From: Methanobrevibacter sp.
Lineage (GTDB): Archaea; Methanobacteriota; Methanobacteria; Methanobacteriales; Methanobacteriaceae
Direction of reading: 5' to 3'
Assembly (NCBI GenBank): GCA_017407115.1
Contig: JAFQXD010000042.1
Coordinates: 1-64,000, forward strand
DNA: 64,000 bases
The notes under the pieces: model-generated
Told to the model about the DNA's origin: nothing
The model's database searches: none
The model's input: only the letters and a program-made list of their open reading frames with translations
Shown here: positions 32,281-41,396 of the stretch, piece by piece
Position numbering within the stretch: the first letter of the stretch is position 1
How the letters are laid out: the number at the start of each line of letters is the position of its first letter
Translations under genes and position numbers: made by a program

Positions 32281-35200
32281 ATGAGATTCTTAGATTTATA
32301 CGAAAGTGACAAGCCTAAGCAGAATGCTTCTGCAGAAAAGAAGGATGATAACCAGAAGAAACAGGAAGAACCTGCTGAGACTATTACTATGGACACTATT
32401 ATGAAAGACCTCGAGGGCTTTCATACTAATGTAGATAAACGAGTCGCATTTTTAAATAAGATTCACAAGCCAGGGCAGCAAAGTGACCGTGCATTTACTT
32501 ATGGCGGTGATGGTTCTGGTAGAGGAACAGGTGGTAAGTCTATTAGTTATACCGCTGATAGATTATCTAAACAGCCTTCTGAAGAATTTAGAAAAATCAT
32601 GGATGGTATTAAGAGTCAGAGTGACTGGAAAGACAAGATAACATCATGTATTGACCGTGTTGAAAATTCTCAACAGCAACAGTATATTAAAGGTTATTTC
32701 ATTCCTAAGTTGGAAGACCCAGGTATTAGATTAAATACCACTGCAAACCAGAAAGACTATCGTGTTCCTGGTGTTGAACAATATGAACAATTTGGTAAAG
32801 CACTTGTTTTCTATTGCGGTAAGTGTGTAAGTAAATTAACAGATGCTGATGTAAAGATTGGTCCTGAAAAATTCAAACTTATTATGCAAGGTTGCTTTGG
32901 TGCTGCACCAGACCAAAACCGTGAAGATGATGATTTCTTAACACAGTTTAAAAATCTTGAAGCAAAATTAAAAATTGACGCTGCTAAGAATGTTATTAAC
33001 TCTATCCATGCTGCTGGTACTAAAGATATTCAGGGTATAAAGAATCCAAATGATATAGAAGCAGAATCATACTATACTGGTATGAGCTTCCTTGTTAAGA
33101 ATAAGTTGTTTGAAGCAGAAGAAGGTGAAGAAGAATCATCTGGCGAAGTTGAATGTCCTAAGGTTATTGATGACTTTAGTGCTGACGCTGCTACTGCATT
33201 AAAACAGGCAAAGGCTGTTTCTATAAAATATCCAAAACAGTATAAGCTTTGGTATGAAAAGTTACGTGGTGCTTTTGATAAGGGTGTTAAGGATTATCAA
33301 GAGAAGGAACGTTCTAAAGATTTGATGAAGAACGGTATTGAAAACCCAATTACTCATGAAATTGAATATAGAAATGGTAAGGCTTGGGGTGCAGGTGGAC
33401 CAAATGCATTTATTAGAAATAATCCGGATTTACAAAAAATTGTTGATAAGATTAAGCAAGGAACACCAGGTTGTGAAGGTGTAAATGGTTGGGATATTTT
33501 CAACTGTGGTCCTAAGCTTATTCTTACAATGTTTGATGCTTTGGAAAAGGGTGGTGAAATTTATCAGAAACTCTGCGATGATTTGGCAGAAGGTTCTAAG
33601 ATGATTGCACGTTCTCTTAATAAGACCAGACCAGAAGAATTTGATAAGCTTATTAAGCAATATGCAGAAAAGAAACAACACAATAAGGCAATGGAAATTG
33701 CTATTAGTGGTGTTATGTTATCTTTGACTAGATTGTATGGTATTTTGGCTAATGGTAAAATTGGTCAGATTAATATGAAGACAAAGACATTTAACAGTGA
33801 AAATAACGGAAACAATACTGTTATTCAGCTTCGTATTGATGAATTAAAGAATGCACTTGCAAAAGCAATGAAAGAAAAAGATGCTTATGAAAAGTGGTTA
33901 GTCGAAGAACAAAAGAAAATTGACGAACGTAACAAGAAACTTGAAGAGGAAATCAAGGGTCTTAAGAATCAGTCAGAAGGTGAAGGTTCTAAAGAAGGTG
34001 GAAATACTGAAGAACCTAAGAAGGACGGAATTTCTGTAAAGAAAGAATCTGTTTATTCTAGTGTTAAGAATATCTTAAAGGAAGACGAAGAAAAGTCCAA
34101 GAGTATGAAACTTGCTGATCAAGCACAAGACGAATTGAAGAAGAAAGAAGCTGAGCTTGAAAAAGGTAAGAAGAAAAGAAATGAATTATATCTATTAAAT
34201 GTTAAGAATTATATCGCAATTCTTGAAGAATATAAGAAAGTTCTTGCTCTTGAAAAATATATCAAAGAAGGATATGATACAATCAATATCTTGTTTGACC
34301 CAGATTCTGCAGAAGAACAATATCAGGAAGTTGTTAATGGAACTGATGAAACTAGGGATGAAAATGAGGAAGAAGATAATACCAAAACAGAATCTTTAAC
34401 TCAACGTCTTGATAAGATAATGAAGAAATATCGTTTGGATGAAGCTGATGAAGGTGAATCTGAAGCTAGTGAAGAACTTGATGATTTAGATTCTGGTAAG
34501 TCAGACGGTAGTTCAGAAGGTAGTTCTGATTCTGGAAATACTGACGCAAAGAAGAAAGATGATAAACCTGCAAATACCGAAACTCATAGCGATGAACCAG
34601 AAGTAAAGAGTAACAATAAAGGAAATCTTAATTGGGTTGAACGCGATAGGGCTGAAGGTTTAAAGGAAATCTATCGTATATTTGCAGAAGGTAAGCATGA
34701 TGTTCGTATTGAAGTTTCTACATTCAACGAATTAGCAAAGGCAAAAACTGCAAAAGAAGCATTTAAGCATGTTATTGAAGCATGTAGTTCTTTACAGCAT
34801 ACTTTAGACAGAGTTAAGACTGTTGAGCCAATCGTTGATGGTATTGTTGCATGTAATAAGATTGAAAAACGTTCTGATATTGCTGGATGTTTCGAAGTTA
34901 TTAACTTTGGTAAAGATTCTGAAGAAGAGGAAAAACCAAAGGAAGAAAATAAAGAAGAAAATAAGGAAAAGAAATCTCCAGCTGAAGCAGAAAAGGTAAT
35001 GATTGAACGTCTTACAAAATGCGTAGATGAGTCTAGCCCATTAATGGCTGGTCTTGTTGGCAAGATGAACAGTATTGTAAGATCTGCAAAGGATGATAAT
35101 TGGATTAATACTTATCAGAAATTTAATGATGAAACAAATTCTAAACTTGAAGAAATCTTTAAGGAAGTTGAAGATGTAGTTAAAGAAAGTGATAAAGGTA

Positions 35201-35961
35201 AAGAATTTGTTGCAAAGGTAAAAAACAACTTAAATGATAAGAATGCATTATTAAAGATTTACCTTACAGTTTCAATGGTAAAGAACCTTATTTCTGCAGT
35301 AACTGCTCATGTTAAGGAAGTCGAGGAAAAGCCGGAAAATAAGCCAGCAGAAAATGCATCTTATGTTCCAGATTCTACTTTACCGAAGTTAGATGAAGAT
35401 ACTAATGCTTATTTACATACTATTAATAATCTGGAAGTAAAGTTCAAAGAAGTAGATAGTTCTATTGACTTTAATACATTATTGCCAACAGATTTTAATA
35501 ACGAAATTTATAATATTGCAGATGCATCTAAATATAATGAAGCAGAACAAAAACTTGGCAATATTATTGGTTTGAGCGTAAAAGCTGCAGAAACAAAAAA
35601 TAAAGTTTGTAGCATATTATCTACATTGGTTAGAACTGATGATGGTGATAATGATGTTATGAAAGTTGTTAAGGAGAAAAAACTACCTTGCTTAAAGTGT
35701 ATTGAACAATTCACTTCAGCACCTCGTAATAATGATAAAGAAAGACCAAATGGTAATAGAAATATCTTCTATTTCTATGGTTTAATTCGAGCAATAACTG
35801 CATGTTTAACCAGTTTAAAGGGTGCTATCAAGGATAATAATGAACGTATTGTTCAAGGTGAAAAACCGCAAGAAGGTGAGGAAAAGAAAGAAAGTTATAT
35901 TCCGGAAGTTTCACCAAATACTTTGATGAATGAAATTTATAAATATATAAGAGGAAATTAA
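32281..35961 (+). CDS. Large unknown late protein (1226 residues)
   Basis: A long, charged, mostly helical protein. Low-complexity linkers break it into blocks: at about 575-600 and 690-790 (Glu, Ser, Lys and Asp rich) and 890-905. Coiled-coil is likely at 525-560 and 615-650. A recurrent MRFLDLYESD-type start may be a targeting tag. It lies in a late cluster and begins right at the stop of gene 31813. A structural or internal head protein is likely; tape-measure features such as long hydrophobic stretches are not seen. Confidence 0.6.
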   Translation: MRFLDLYESDKPKQNASAEKKDDNQKKQEEPAETITMDTIMKDLEGFHTNVDKRVAFLNKIHKPGQQSDRAFTYGGDGSGRGTGGKSISYTADRLSKQPSEEFRKIMDGIKSQSDWKDKITSCIDRVENSQQQQYIKGYFIPKLEDPGIRLNTTANQKDYRVPGVEQYEQFGKALVFYCGKCVSKLTDADVKIGPEKFKLIMQGCFGAAPDQNREDDDFLTQFKNLEAKLKIDAAKNVINSIHAAGTKDIQGIKNPNDIEAESYYTGMSFLVKNKLFEAEEGEEESSGEVECPKVIDDFSADAATALKQAKAVSIKYPKQYKLWYEKLRGAFDKGVKDYQEKERSKDLMKNGIENPITHEIEYRNGKAWGAGGPNAFIRNNPDLQKIVDKIKQGTPGCEGVNGWDIFNCGPKLILTMFDALEKGGEIYQKLCDDLAEGSKMIARSLNKTRPEEFDKLIKQYAEKKQHNKAMEIAISGVMLSLTRLYGILANGKIGQINMKTKTFNSENNGNNTVIQLRIDELKNALAKAMKEKDAYEKWLVEEQKKIDERNKKLEEEIKGLKNQSEGEGSKEGGNTEEPKKDGISVKKESVYSSVKNILKEDEEKSKSMKLADQAQDELKKKEAELEKGKKKRNELYLLNVKNYIAILEEYKKVLALEKYIKEGYDTINILFDPDSAEEQYQEVVNGTDETRDENEEEDNTKTESLTQRLDKIMKKYRLDEADEGESEASEELDDLDSGKSDGSSEGSSDSGNTDAKKKDDKPANTETHSDEPEVKSNNKGNLNWVERDRAEGLKEIYRIFAEGKHDVRIEVSTFNELAKAKTAKEAFKHVIEACSSLQHTLDRVKTVEPIVDGIVACNKIEKRSDIAGCFEVINFGKDSEEEEKPKEENKEENKEKKSPAEAEKVMIERLTKCVDESSPLMAGLVGKMNSIVRSAKDDNWINTYQKFNDETNSKLEEIFKEVEDVVKESDKGKEFVAKVKNNLNDKNALLKIYLTVSMVKNLISAVTAHVKEVEEKPENKPAENASYVPDSTLPKLDEDTNAYLHTINNLEVKFKEVDSSIDFNTLLPTDFNNEIYNIADASKYNEAEQKLGNIIGLSVKAAETKNKVCSILSTLVRTDDGDNDVMKVVKEKKLPCLKCIEQFTSAPRNNDKERPNGNRNIFYFYGLIRAITACLTSLKGAIKDNNERIVQGEKPQEGEEKKESYIPEVSPNTLMNEIYKYIRGN

Positions 35962-35962
35962 A

Positions 35963-36433
35963 ATGATACAAGAAGATTACGAAAAACTAGTAGAACATAT
36001 AGCTGGAATTAATAACGACTATAAAATCGTAGTCGAAGATGTTGATTTGGATAGCTATGATGATGAACCTAAGGAAAAGAATTCCCGTCAGGAAATTCGT
36101 GATGCTATCAAGCCACAGGTTGATATTGCTTCCTCCTTGATTACTACAATTAAGGATGGTTTTGCTGATAACATGGACCAAACAAAGCGAATGAATGATG
36201 CTATGGACCAGATTCAGTCTTGGGAAAAGACAATTCATGGTGCTTGTGAACAAATCCTTAAGACTGTTGAAGCAAAGGATGGTTCTGTAGATAGACCAGA
36301 ATCTATTGTTAATGACAGTTCTAAATGTTCTCCAAAGGCATTTAACAAGTATATCAAGAATTATACCAGTAGAGACTATGGTGTTCTTGAACTTGCTGCA
36401 GCAATTATGGTTTTCTATAATTCTCTGAGCTAA
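35963..36433 (+). CDS. Unknown late helical protein
   Basis: A 156-residue acidic protein (MIQEDYEKLVEHIAG), AGGAAA before the ATG, coupled to the large gene upstream. No family recognised. Confidence 0.6.
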   Translation: MIQEDYEKLVEHIAGINNDYKIVVEDVDLDSYDDEPKEKNSRQEIRDAIKPQVDIASSLITTIKDGFADNMDQTKRMNDAMDQIQSWEKTIHGACEQILKTVEAKDGSVDRPESIVNDSSKCSPKAFNKYIKNYTSRDYGVLELAAAIMVFYNSLS

Positions 36434-36452
36434 TTTAATTAAAAATAAAAAG

Positions 36453-36480
36453 AAAAGCAGTGAAAAATCACTGCTTTTTA
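36453..36480. terminator. Bidirectional terminator between convergent genes
   Basis: Stem AAAAGCAGTGA / TCACTGCTTTT with short A loop; T-rich on both strands. Confidence 0.8.
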
Positions 36481-36893
36481 TTATATACAAATTTTATATA
36501 ATCCGCCCATTTTGTTTTCAATATATTTCTTTGGGCATCATTTAATAGTTCATTGTATCTTTTGGCTTCTTTATTGCCTATATTATATTCTTTTTTTAAT
36601 GCAACTATTAAATCTTGGTCCGTTGCTTCAGTTTTATATGCATCGTAATTAAAATAATGTTTTGTCTTTTTAACCCAAGTATATAAAATTGTATAATGTT
36701 GTTGATTTGTTAATTTCTGAACTGTCAACTCATTAATTAATGGTAACAAATATTCATAACTTGACAAAAATCTATTTAAAATAAACTGGTTATATGCCGA
36801 TTTATATTCATCTGGCAAATTTGCCCAATCATATTTCTTTGTACAGATTGAACCTAATATTTCAAAGATTGGATTTTTCTTTTTTTCATTCAT
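36468..36893 (-). CDS. Unknown helical protein
   Basis: A 141-residue basic protein (MNEKKKNPIFEILGSICT). Its ATG overlaps the stop of the small gene 36890 (ATGA). The stop region lies within the shared terminator. No family recognised. Confidence 0.6.
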   Translation of the reverse strand: MNEKKKNPIFEILGSICTKKYDWANLPDEYKSAYNQFILNRFLSSYEYLLPLINELTVQKLTNQQHYTILYTWVKKTKHYFNYDAYKTEATDQDLIVALKKEYNIGNKEAKRYNELLNDAQRNILKTKWADYIKFVYNKKQ

Positions 36894-37054
36894 TCAAAAT
36901 GGTCCTTAAATTCCATAGTGACTTTATCGTCATTAATCACCGATAGTTTTACTTCAATTAATGTTTTGTTATCCTTAAAAATATAGTAATTTCCTGCATC
37001 TTTTAACATAACAAAAGAAGGATCATCTGTAAAACTCTTAATAATCTTATTCAT
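36890..37054 (-). CDS. Small unknown protein
   Basis: A 54-residue protein, MNKIIKSFTDDPSFVMLKDA at the start, mostly beta strands. AAGGA lies eight bases upstream, inside the end of the glycosyltransferase gene, and the stop overlaps the next start. It fills what would otherwise be a gap in the operon. Confidence 0.6.
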   Translation of the reverse strand: MNKIIKSFTDDPSFVMLKDAGNYYIFKDNKTLIEVKLSVINDDKVTMEFKDHFE

Positions 37055-37055
37055 A

Positions 37056-37766
37056 TTAGTCCTTATTAAATTTGCTTAAACGTGAAATTGGCCAAATTCC
37101 GTTAACTTTTTTATTCCATTTGTCAAAGAAAACCTTTTTAAGTTGTTCAAAAATCTCTGGTGGTTTTCCTTCACTAAAATGCTTAATGGTAATATCGATT
37201 GTAGAAACTTTGTAACCACGTTCAAGAACTTGAAGGGAAATATCTGTATCATAAAAATGGAATCCCGCAAGATTTTCATCAAAACGTAATCCTTCTTCAA
37301 ATATCCATTTCGGGAAGAACATACAACAACCGTCAACAGTAGCTAAATAATCATGAACTCCTGGATGTTCCTTCATAGGATATTCGATAGGTTTTCCATC
37401 TTTGTCTTTTCCACCTTGAATAATATATCCAGAACCATACGTCCATCTACCACCGGCTCTAGGAACACCATTCCACCAAGTACAATTTGTATCAAGAGCG
37501 ATAGTTCCAATTACACCAGCAATACCTACATCACCATTTTCATAAAGTTTTGTTAACTTATAATTACAAACATCGAGCGGTGTAATAATCTGAGTATCAT
37601 CATGTCTAAAACAAATAATAGGGTCATTATTTTTTAATACAATATTTTCAATAGCATAATTGTATTTCTTAGCCATTGAATCACCTAATGTATTATCAAT
37701 ATAAAAAACTGTTTTAGTATCTACTTGTTCAGGTTTACGTTCCGCTACTGGAATTATCTCTATCAT
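37056..37766 (-). CDS. Glycosyltransferase, GT-A fold (family 2-like)
   Basis: A 236-residue sugar transferase. Visible are FYIDNTLGDSMAKKYNYAIE, the metal-binding FRHDDTQI (DxD-like), CMFFPKWIF, a second acidic motif FHFYDTDISLQV and a final IKHFSEG. Such enzymes move a sugar from a nucleotide sugar; the acceptor could be modified phage DNA, the virion or the cell surface. Its start overlaps the thioredoxin-like gene. Confidence 0.75.
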   Translation of the reverse strand: MIEIIPVAERKPEQVDTKTVFYIDNTLGDSMAKKYNYAIENIVLKNNDPIICFRHDDTQIITPLDVCNYKLTKLYENGDVGIAGVIGTIALDTNCTWWNGVPRAGGRWTYGSGYIIQGGKDKDGKPIEYPMKEHPGVHDYLATVDGCCMFFPKWIFEEGLRFDENLAGFHFYDTDISLQVLERGYKVSTIDITIKHFSEGKPPEIFEQLKKVFFDKWNKKVNGIWPISRLSKFNKD

Positions 37767-38448
37767 TACTAGTTCCTTTTAAAATGTTATCAAGTTGTCT
37801 AACTTCGAATTTTGCCTCATTTCCTTTAACTGCAGCATAATCGATAAGAATTTTTTGACCTAATGGAGAAAAGATATTACTCTTATTATCTTTAATTATA
37901 ACAAGACGTGAAAAAGGCATTTGACCTTCAAGCATATGTTCACGTTGTTGAAGTGTAAGAGATGGTGCTACAGTATCAATGTCTAATGGTAACTCATTAT
38001 AATCGATTGCTTTGGCCATTATCGCAGCTTTATCTTCTTCATTGATGCTAGGTGCAAAAATATAGTAAGTTAAATGACATTTTGTTTGCTCTTTTTTAAT
38101 TCTTTCGGCAATTTCTTCCGGAGACAATGGATTATCACCAAATTCTTTTAAATCTTCAAATATTGGCTCTAATTGGGTACTAAATAATTGTCCCGGTTTT
38201 ACATATTTAAGTTTATTATCTTTAAAACAAGCAGTCAAAGGAAAGACTGTTCGTTCTAACATTTCTGCTAAAATCTTACGTTCAGAATCTAAAGATACTT
38301 CAACGAAATAAAGATAAGCATTATTAATATATTCTATGGATTGCTTATAATCCTGACAAATATGACATGCATCATCAGTAAAAATATAAATGCCATGTCG
38401 ATAAGATAATAAAAATTTTTCAAAACTTAATTTTTGAGAATCAAACAT
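37735..38448 (-). CDS. Thioredoxin/glutaredoxin-like protein
   Basis: A 237-residue protein. The first 90 residues have a thioredoxin-like strand and the redox motif C-H-I-C (IYIFTDDACHICQDYK) and a cis-proline-like VFPLTACF. The second half may be another, CxxC-less domain. It shares an operon with the GT-A enzyme. A late box lies six bases before the ATG and a terminator precedes it. Confidence 0.65.
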   Translation of the reverse strand: MFDSQKLSFEKFLLSYRHGIYIFTDDACHICQDYKQSIEYINNAYLYFVEVSLDSERKILAEMLERTVFPLTACFKDNKLKYVKPGQLFSTQLEPIFEDLKEFGDNPLSPEEIAERIKKEQTKCHLTYYIFAPSINEEDKAAIMAKAIDYNELPLDIDTVAPSLTLQQREHMLEGQMPFSRLVIIKDNKSNIFSPLGQKILIDYAAVKGNEAKFEVRQLDNILKGTSNDRDNSSSGT

Positions 38449-38454
38449 ACGTCT

Positions 38455-38462
38455 TATTTATA
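38455..38462 (-). promoter_or_regulatory. Late promoter box six bases from a start codon
   Basis: TATAAATA on the minus strand, then AGACGT, then the ATG at 38448. Leaderless or nearly so. Confidence 0.6.
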
Positions 38463-38466
38463 CAGA

Positions 38467-38498
38467 AAAAATATACCACTTATTAGGTGGTATATTTT
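38467..38498 (-). terminator. Terminator downstream of gene 38504
   Basis: 12-bp stem AAAATATACCAC / GTGGTATATTTT, directly upstream of the late box. Confidence 0.7.
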
Positions 38499-38503
38499 AA
38501 AGT

Positions 38504-38992
38504 TTAAACTTCAGGTTCTGCGATTGGATTTTCTTCCAGATCTTCAAGAACCGTATTGTAAGTCATTAATACTTTCTTGCCAGTTTCAGGATCCGGTTCC
38601 TTATGCTTAACATACCAAGCAATGTTCTTAATCATATCCTTTTCAGGATCGCAAACAAAACTAAGAATATACTCAGTTGACCAGACACCATCATTAGATT
38701 CCTTACGTGTAGCAGAAATGCCAATTAATTTTGCCGGGAAAACAAGATCACTAAAAGTTACCTTATATTCTAATGTATAAGCATCAAGAGGAATATTAAC
38801 CTTATCCCATGCATCTTGAGCAGCGGACTGGTCAAATGCACCATTAAAATCAATATCCTGCTGAAACTGACGTGGGAAAGAACGAATGCTTGTATCTTCA
38901 ACGACTTTCATCTGAAGAATCCAAAACATATCTTCACCCTTCTTAACAAGCTTGAAGTTAGCTAATGAACTGTCAAATCTTGCTGTATTCAT
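38504..38992 (-). CDS. Unknown protein
   Basis: A 162-residue protein with strand-rich centre (LEYKVTFSDLVFPAKLIGIS) and an acidic end. The ATG overlaps the upstream stop by one base. No family recognised. Confidence 0.6.
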   Translation of the reverse strand: MNTARFDSSLANFKLVKKGEDMFWILQMKVVEDTSIRSFPRQFQQDIDFNGAFDQSAAQDAWDKVNIPLDAYTLEYKVTFSDLVFPAKLIGISATRKESNDGVWSTEYILSFVCDPEKDMIKNIAWYVKHKEPDPETGKKVLMTYNTVLEDLEENPIAEPEV

Positions 38993-39381
38993 TACTTACC
39001 TGCCTTTACAGATTTTTCGATCTTCTTGCACTGATAAACTGCATGATCGAGCTTAAAGCTAGCAAGTTCTTCTGCTTCATAAGCGTTAACAATCTGTAAT
39101 GCTTCGAGTTGTTCGAGTGCACGGAAATATGCAAGGCTCTTACCAACTTCCTTATTGAACTGGTCCTGATAATTGCAATGAGCAAAACCAGAAACAGTTA
39201 CCTTAGACATATTCTGTTCCTTGAACCATTCGGTAATGGTCAAAGAAGTATTATGTTCTTCCCATTCAGTATAAACATCACGCTGGAATTCATCCTTGAC
39301 ATGCGTCTGCTTATATTCTGTACTATATCTAACCTTGACAATAAACTGTCTACCATTTGAAAGAATAACTCTCATTTTCAT
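38992..39381 (-). CDS. Unknown protein
   Basis: A 129-residue protein with two beta strands at the start (MRVILSNGRQFIVKVRYS) and a helical, lysine-rich end. AAAGGAAA lies upstream. The promoter appears to be of the TATATTTG class (39417-39410). No family recognised. Confidence 0.6.
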   Translation of the reverse strand: MKMRVILSNGRQFIVKVRYSTEYKQTHVKDEFQRDVYTEWEEHNTSLTITEWFKEQNMSKVTVSGFAHCNYQDQFNKEVGKSLAYFRALEQLEALQIVNAYEAEELASFKLDHAVYQCKKIEKSVKAGK

Positions 39382-39409
39382 TTTCCTTTGTTTAAAAGAT
39401 TTAACAATT

Positions 39410-39417
39410 CAAATATA
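39410..39417 (-). promoter_or_regulatory. Possible middle-type promoter for gene 38992
   Basis: TAACTATATTTGAATT on the minus strand includes TATATTTG; no TTGACA-like box 17 bases upstream. Confidence 0.4.
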
Positions 39418-39474
39418 GTTAAAATTTGTTAACTAAACTTTAATAAAAATAAAATTTGTATTTTTAATAAAAAA

Positions 39475-39492
39475 CGGAGTTTTTCAACTCCG
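39475..39492 (-). terminator. Terminator of the sigma/glycosyltransferase operon
   Basis: 7-bp stem CGGAGTT / AACTCCG followed on the minus strand by TTTTTTATTA. Confidence 0.75.
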
Positions 39493-39498
39493 CTTTAT

Positions 39499-40707
39499 TT
39501 AGATAATATCTTGTTCTTTTGAATCAAACATTGTCAGCATTTGATTTATGTGCTGTGATGATTCAAGCCAACATCCAGAATTATTAATAAAATTATATTG
39601 CCAATTCAGGACTTCGTTATACTTATCTTTTTTACAGAGTTTCCAGAATTTTTCATCTATTTGTGCAACAGTTGACTGGTCAGTAAACTTGCAATCTGGA
39701 TGAATTTCTCTATATGGACTGTCGTCATTTGCTACAAAAGTATTACCCATAAAGACACATCCACATGCACAAGCTTCTGTGAATCTTAACGAAGACTTTG
39801 CACGGTTAAATGGATTATCAACAATGGATGCAATACTAAAGTCTGCATGAACTTCCATGAATTTTCTTGGGAACGTATGAGAATCTGCCCATGGAATGTA
39901 TTGAATCTTATCCTTGATTTCTTCCCAGAAGAACGGTAAAGAACCCATTACATAAAAATCAATCTTATCTTCCTTGACGTTCTTAATAACCCAATCACAA
40001 AGTGCTGTATTCCAGTCACCTCTATCTCCTGGTTGACCTGGATGACCTTTCGGGAAATTCGGATTCTGACCAGGTTGCATTTTAGGAATAGGCTGTTTAT
40101 AATGTGTAGGACTACCAGAATAGATAACACGAGGTTTAACTAAGTCTTCCTTGATATTAGTCTTTCTTTCGAAATTCCACAAATATCTTGGAACAACGTT
40201 TTTGATAACCATTACATTATTAACATTAAATTTACGTTCAATAACTTTCTTGAGGTAAGGTGTAGAAACTACAATCAAATCCAACATTGGCAAAGTTTTT
40301 GATGCAACTTCCATAAGATTTTTAAGATTGTTATGAACTCCTTCATAACTTGGGTTATAAATCGGAACAGAGTCATGAGCTTCATCAGCATCACCAGTTA
40401 AAAAGACTAAATCATCAAATTCACCAACGAGCTTGAATCCAAACTTAGGCTGTAATTCCTTATAACGAGTAAGTAAATCAACATCAACATTGGTAATTGG
40501 TCTCTGGAAAACAATAGATTTAGCATGAGCCAAATATTGAGGTTCAAAAGTATAATACGGCATTAAAACAGGAATAACACCAATGTCATGACCATTGATG
40601 TATTCTGCATTATAACGTAATCTTACATGTGAACATCCAGAAGTATCACGGCAATAAATTATTGCAATGTTTTTACCATCTGTATTTTCAGTATGTGCGT
40701 TTAACAT
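39499..40707 (-). CDS. Glycosyltransferase, GT-B fold
   Basis: A 402-residue protein of the two-Rossmann-domain type. N-terminal SGCSHVRLRYNAEYI, middle VIYSGSPTHYK and WNTALCDWVIKN, then a C-terminal nucleotide-sugar part with RAKSSLRFTEACACGCVFMG (the E at the end of the binding helix). A Pro-Gly-Asn-rich loop (PGQNPNFPKGHPGQPG) is inserted near residue 220. Acceptor unknown. It follows the gp55-like gene by eight bases, so both are expressed together. Confidence 0.75.
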   Translation of the reverse strand: MLNAHTENTDGKNIAIIYCRDTSGCSHVRLRYNAEYINGHDIGVIPVLMPYYTFEPQYLAHAKSIVFQRPITNVDVDLLTRYKELQPKFGFKLVGEFDDLVFLTGDADEAHDSVPIYNPSYEGVHNNLKNLMEVASKTLPMLDLIVVSTPYLKKVIERKFNVNNVMVIKNVVPRYLWNFERKTNIKEDLVKPRVIYSGSPTHYKQPIPKMQPGQNPNFPKGHPGQPGDRGDWNTALCDWVIKNVKEDKIDFYVMGSLPFFWEEIKDKIQYIPWADSHTFPRKFMEVHADFSIASIVDNPFNRAKSSLRFTEACACGCVFMGNTFVANDDSPYREIHPDCKFTDQSTVAQIDEKFWKLCKKDKYNEVLNWQYNFINNSGCWLESSQHINQMLTMFDSKEQDII

Positions 40708-40715
40708 AAATTCCT

Positions 40716-41309
40716 TTAATTATCATCTCCATAAGGATCATCGATAGTATTAAGATTTTCATAGAAATCCAAACCAGCAATTTCCTTTTCATTTCTTTCA
40801 TTCATTTCAGAAAGATATAAATTCAATGCGTTTGTGATAAGCTGTGTAACAAAAGCGAACGCACTAGAATTTCGAGTTTCGTCATATCTGTTAATATAGG
40901 TAAATAGAGTCATTAAAGCTTCTTGACGAATATCATCGATTTCTTCATAGGCAGGAGATTGAACGAGCTTGAAAGAAATAATACGACCATTAATAACCTT
41001 AATGAATGCATCACAAATATCTTTCTTGACTTGTTCAAATTCCATATTGAACTTATGACGTTCTTCTGGTGTCATAGTATTATAGCGTTCATGCAAAGCT
41101 CTAATTTCTTCACGCTTTCGCTGAATAAAGTCCTTAGAAACTTCATACTTATCTTCTGTAATACTCTTTTTATTATTCTTGTTTTCAAGCTTACGTTCGT
41201 ATGCGTCGCACCATTCACCAGTATCATTGATATTCATCTTGTTGAACTTAACGACTAACTCTCGTAAGTATTTATTTGAAATGTAACCTTCACCTTTTTC
41301 TTGTTTCAT
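40716..41309 (-). CDS. Late sigma factor, T4 gp55-like
   Basis: A 197-residue protein similar in plan to T4 gp55, the sigma subunit that directs RNA polymerase to TATAAATA promoters. The region 2-like core is EEIDDIRQEALMTLFTYINR then NSSAFAFVTQLITNALNLYL (about residues 125-170), with an N-terminal NKYLRELVVKFNKM helix. The window contains more than twenty TATAAATA boxes, which supports the assignment. It lacks sigma regions 3 and 4, as gp55 does. Confidence 0.8.
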   Translation of the reverse strand: MKQEKGEGYISNKYLRELVVKFNKMNINDTGEWCDAYERKLENKNNKKSITEDKYEVSKDFIQRKREEIRALHERYNTMTPEERHKFNMEFEQVKKDICDAFIKVINGRIISFKLVQSPAYEEIDDIRQEALMTLFTYINRYDETRNSSAFAFVTQLITNALNLYLSEMNERNEKEIAGLDFYENLNTIDDPYGDDN

Positions 41310-41396
41310 ATTATACCTATATTAAATTCTATATCTATGTTGTAAATATAGAATTTTTTTGTAAATAAAAATTTACAAAACTTTTTTCTGATTTTT

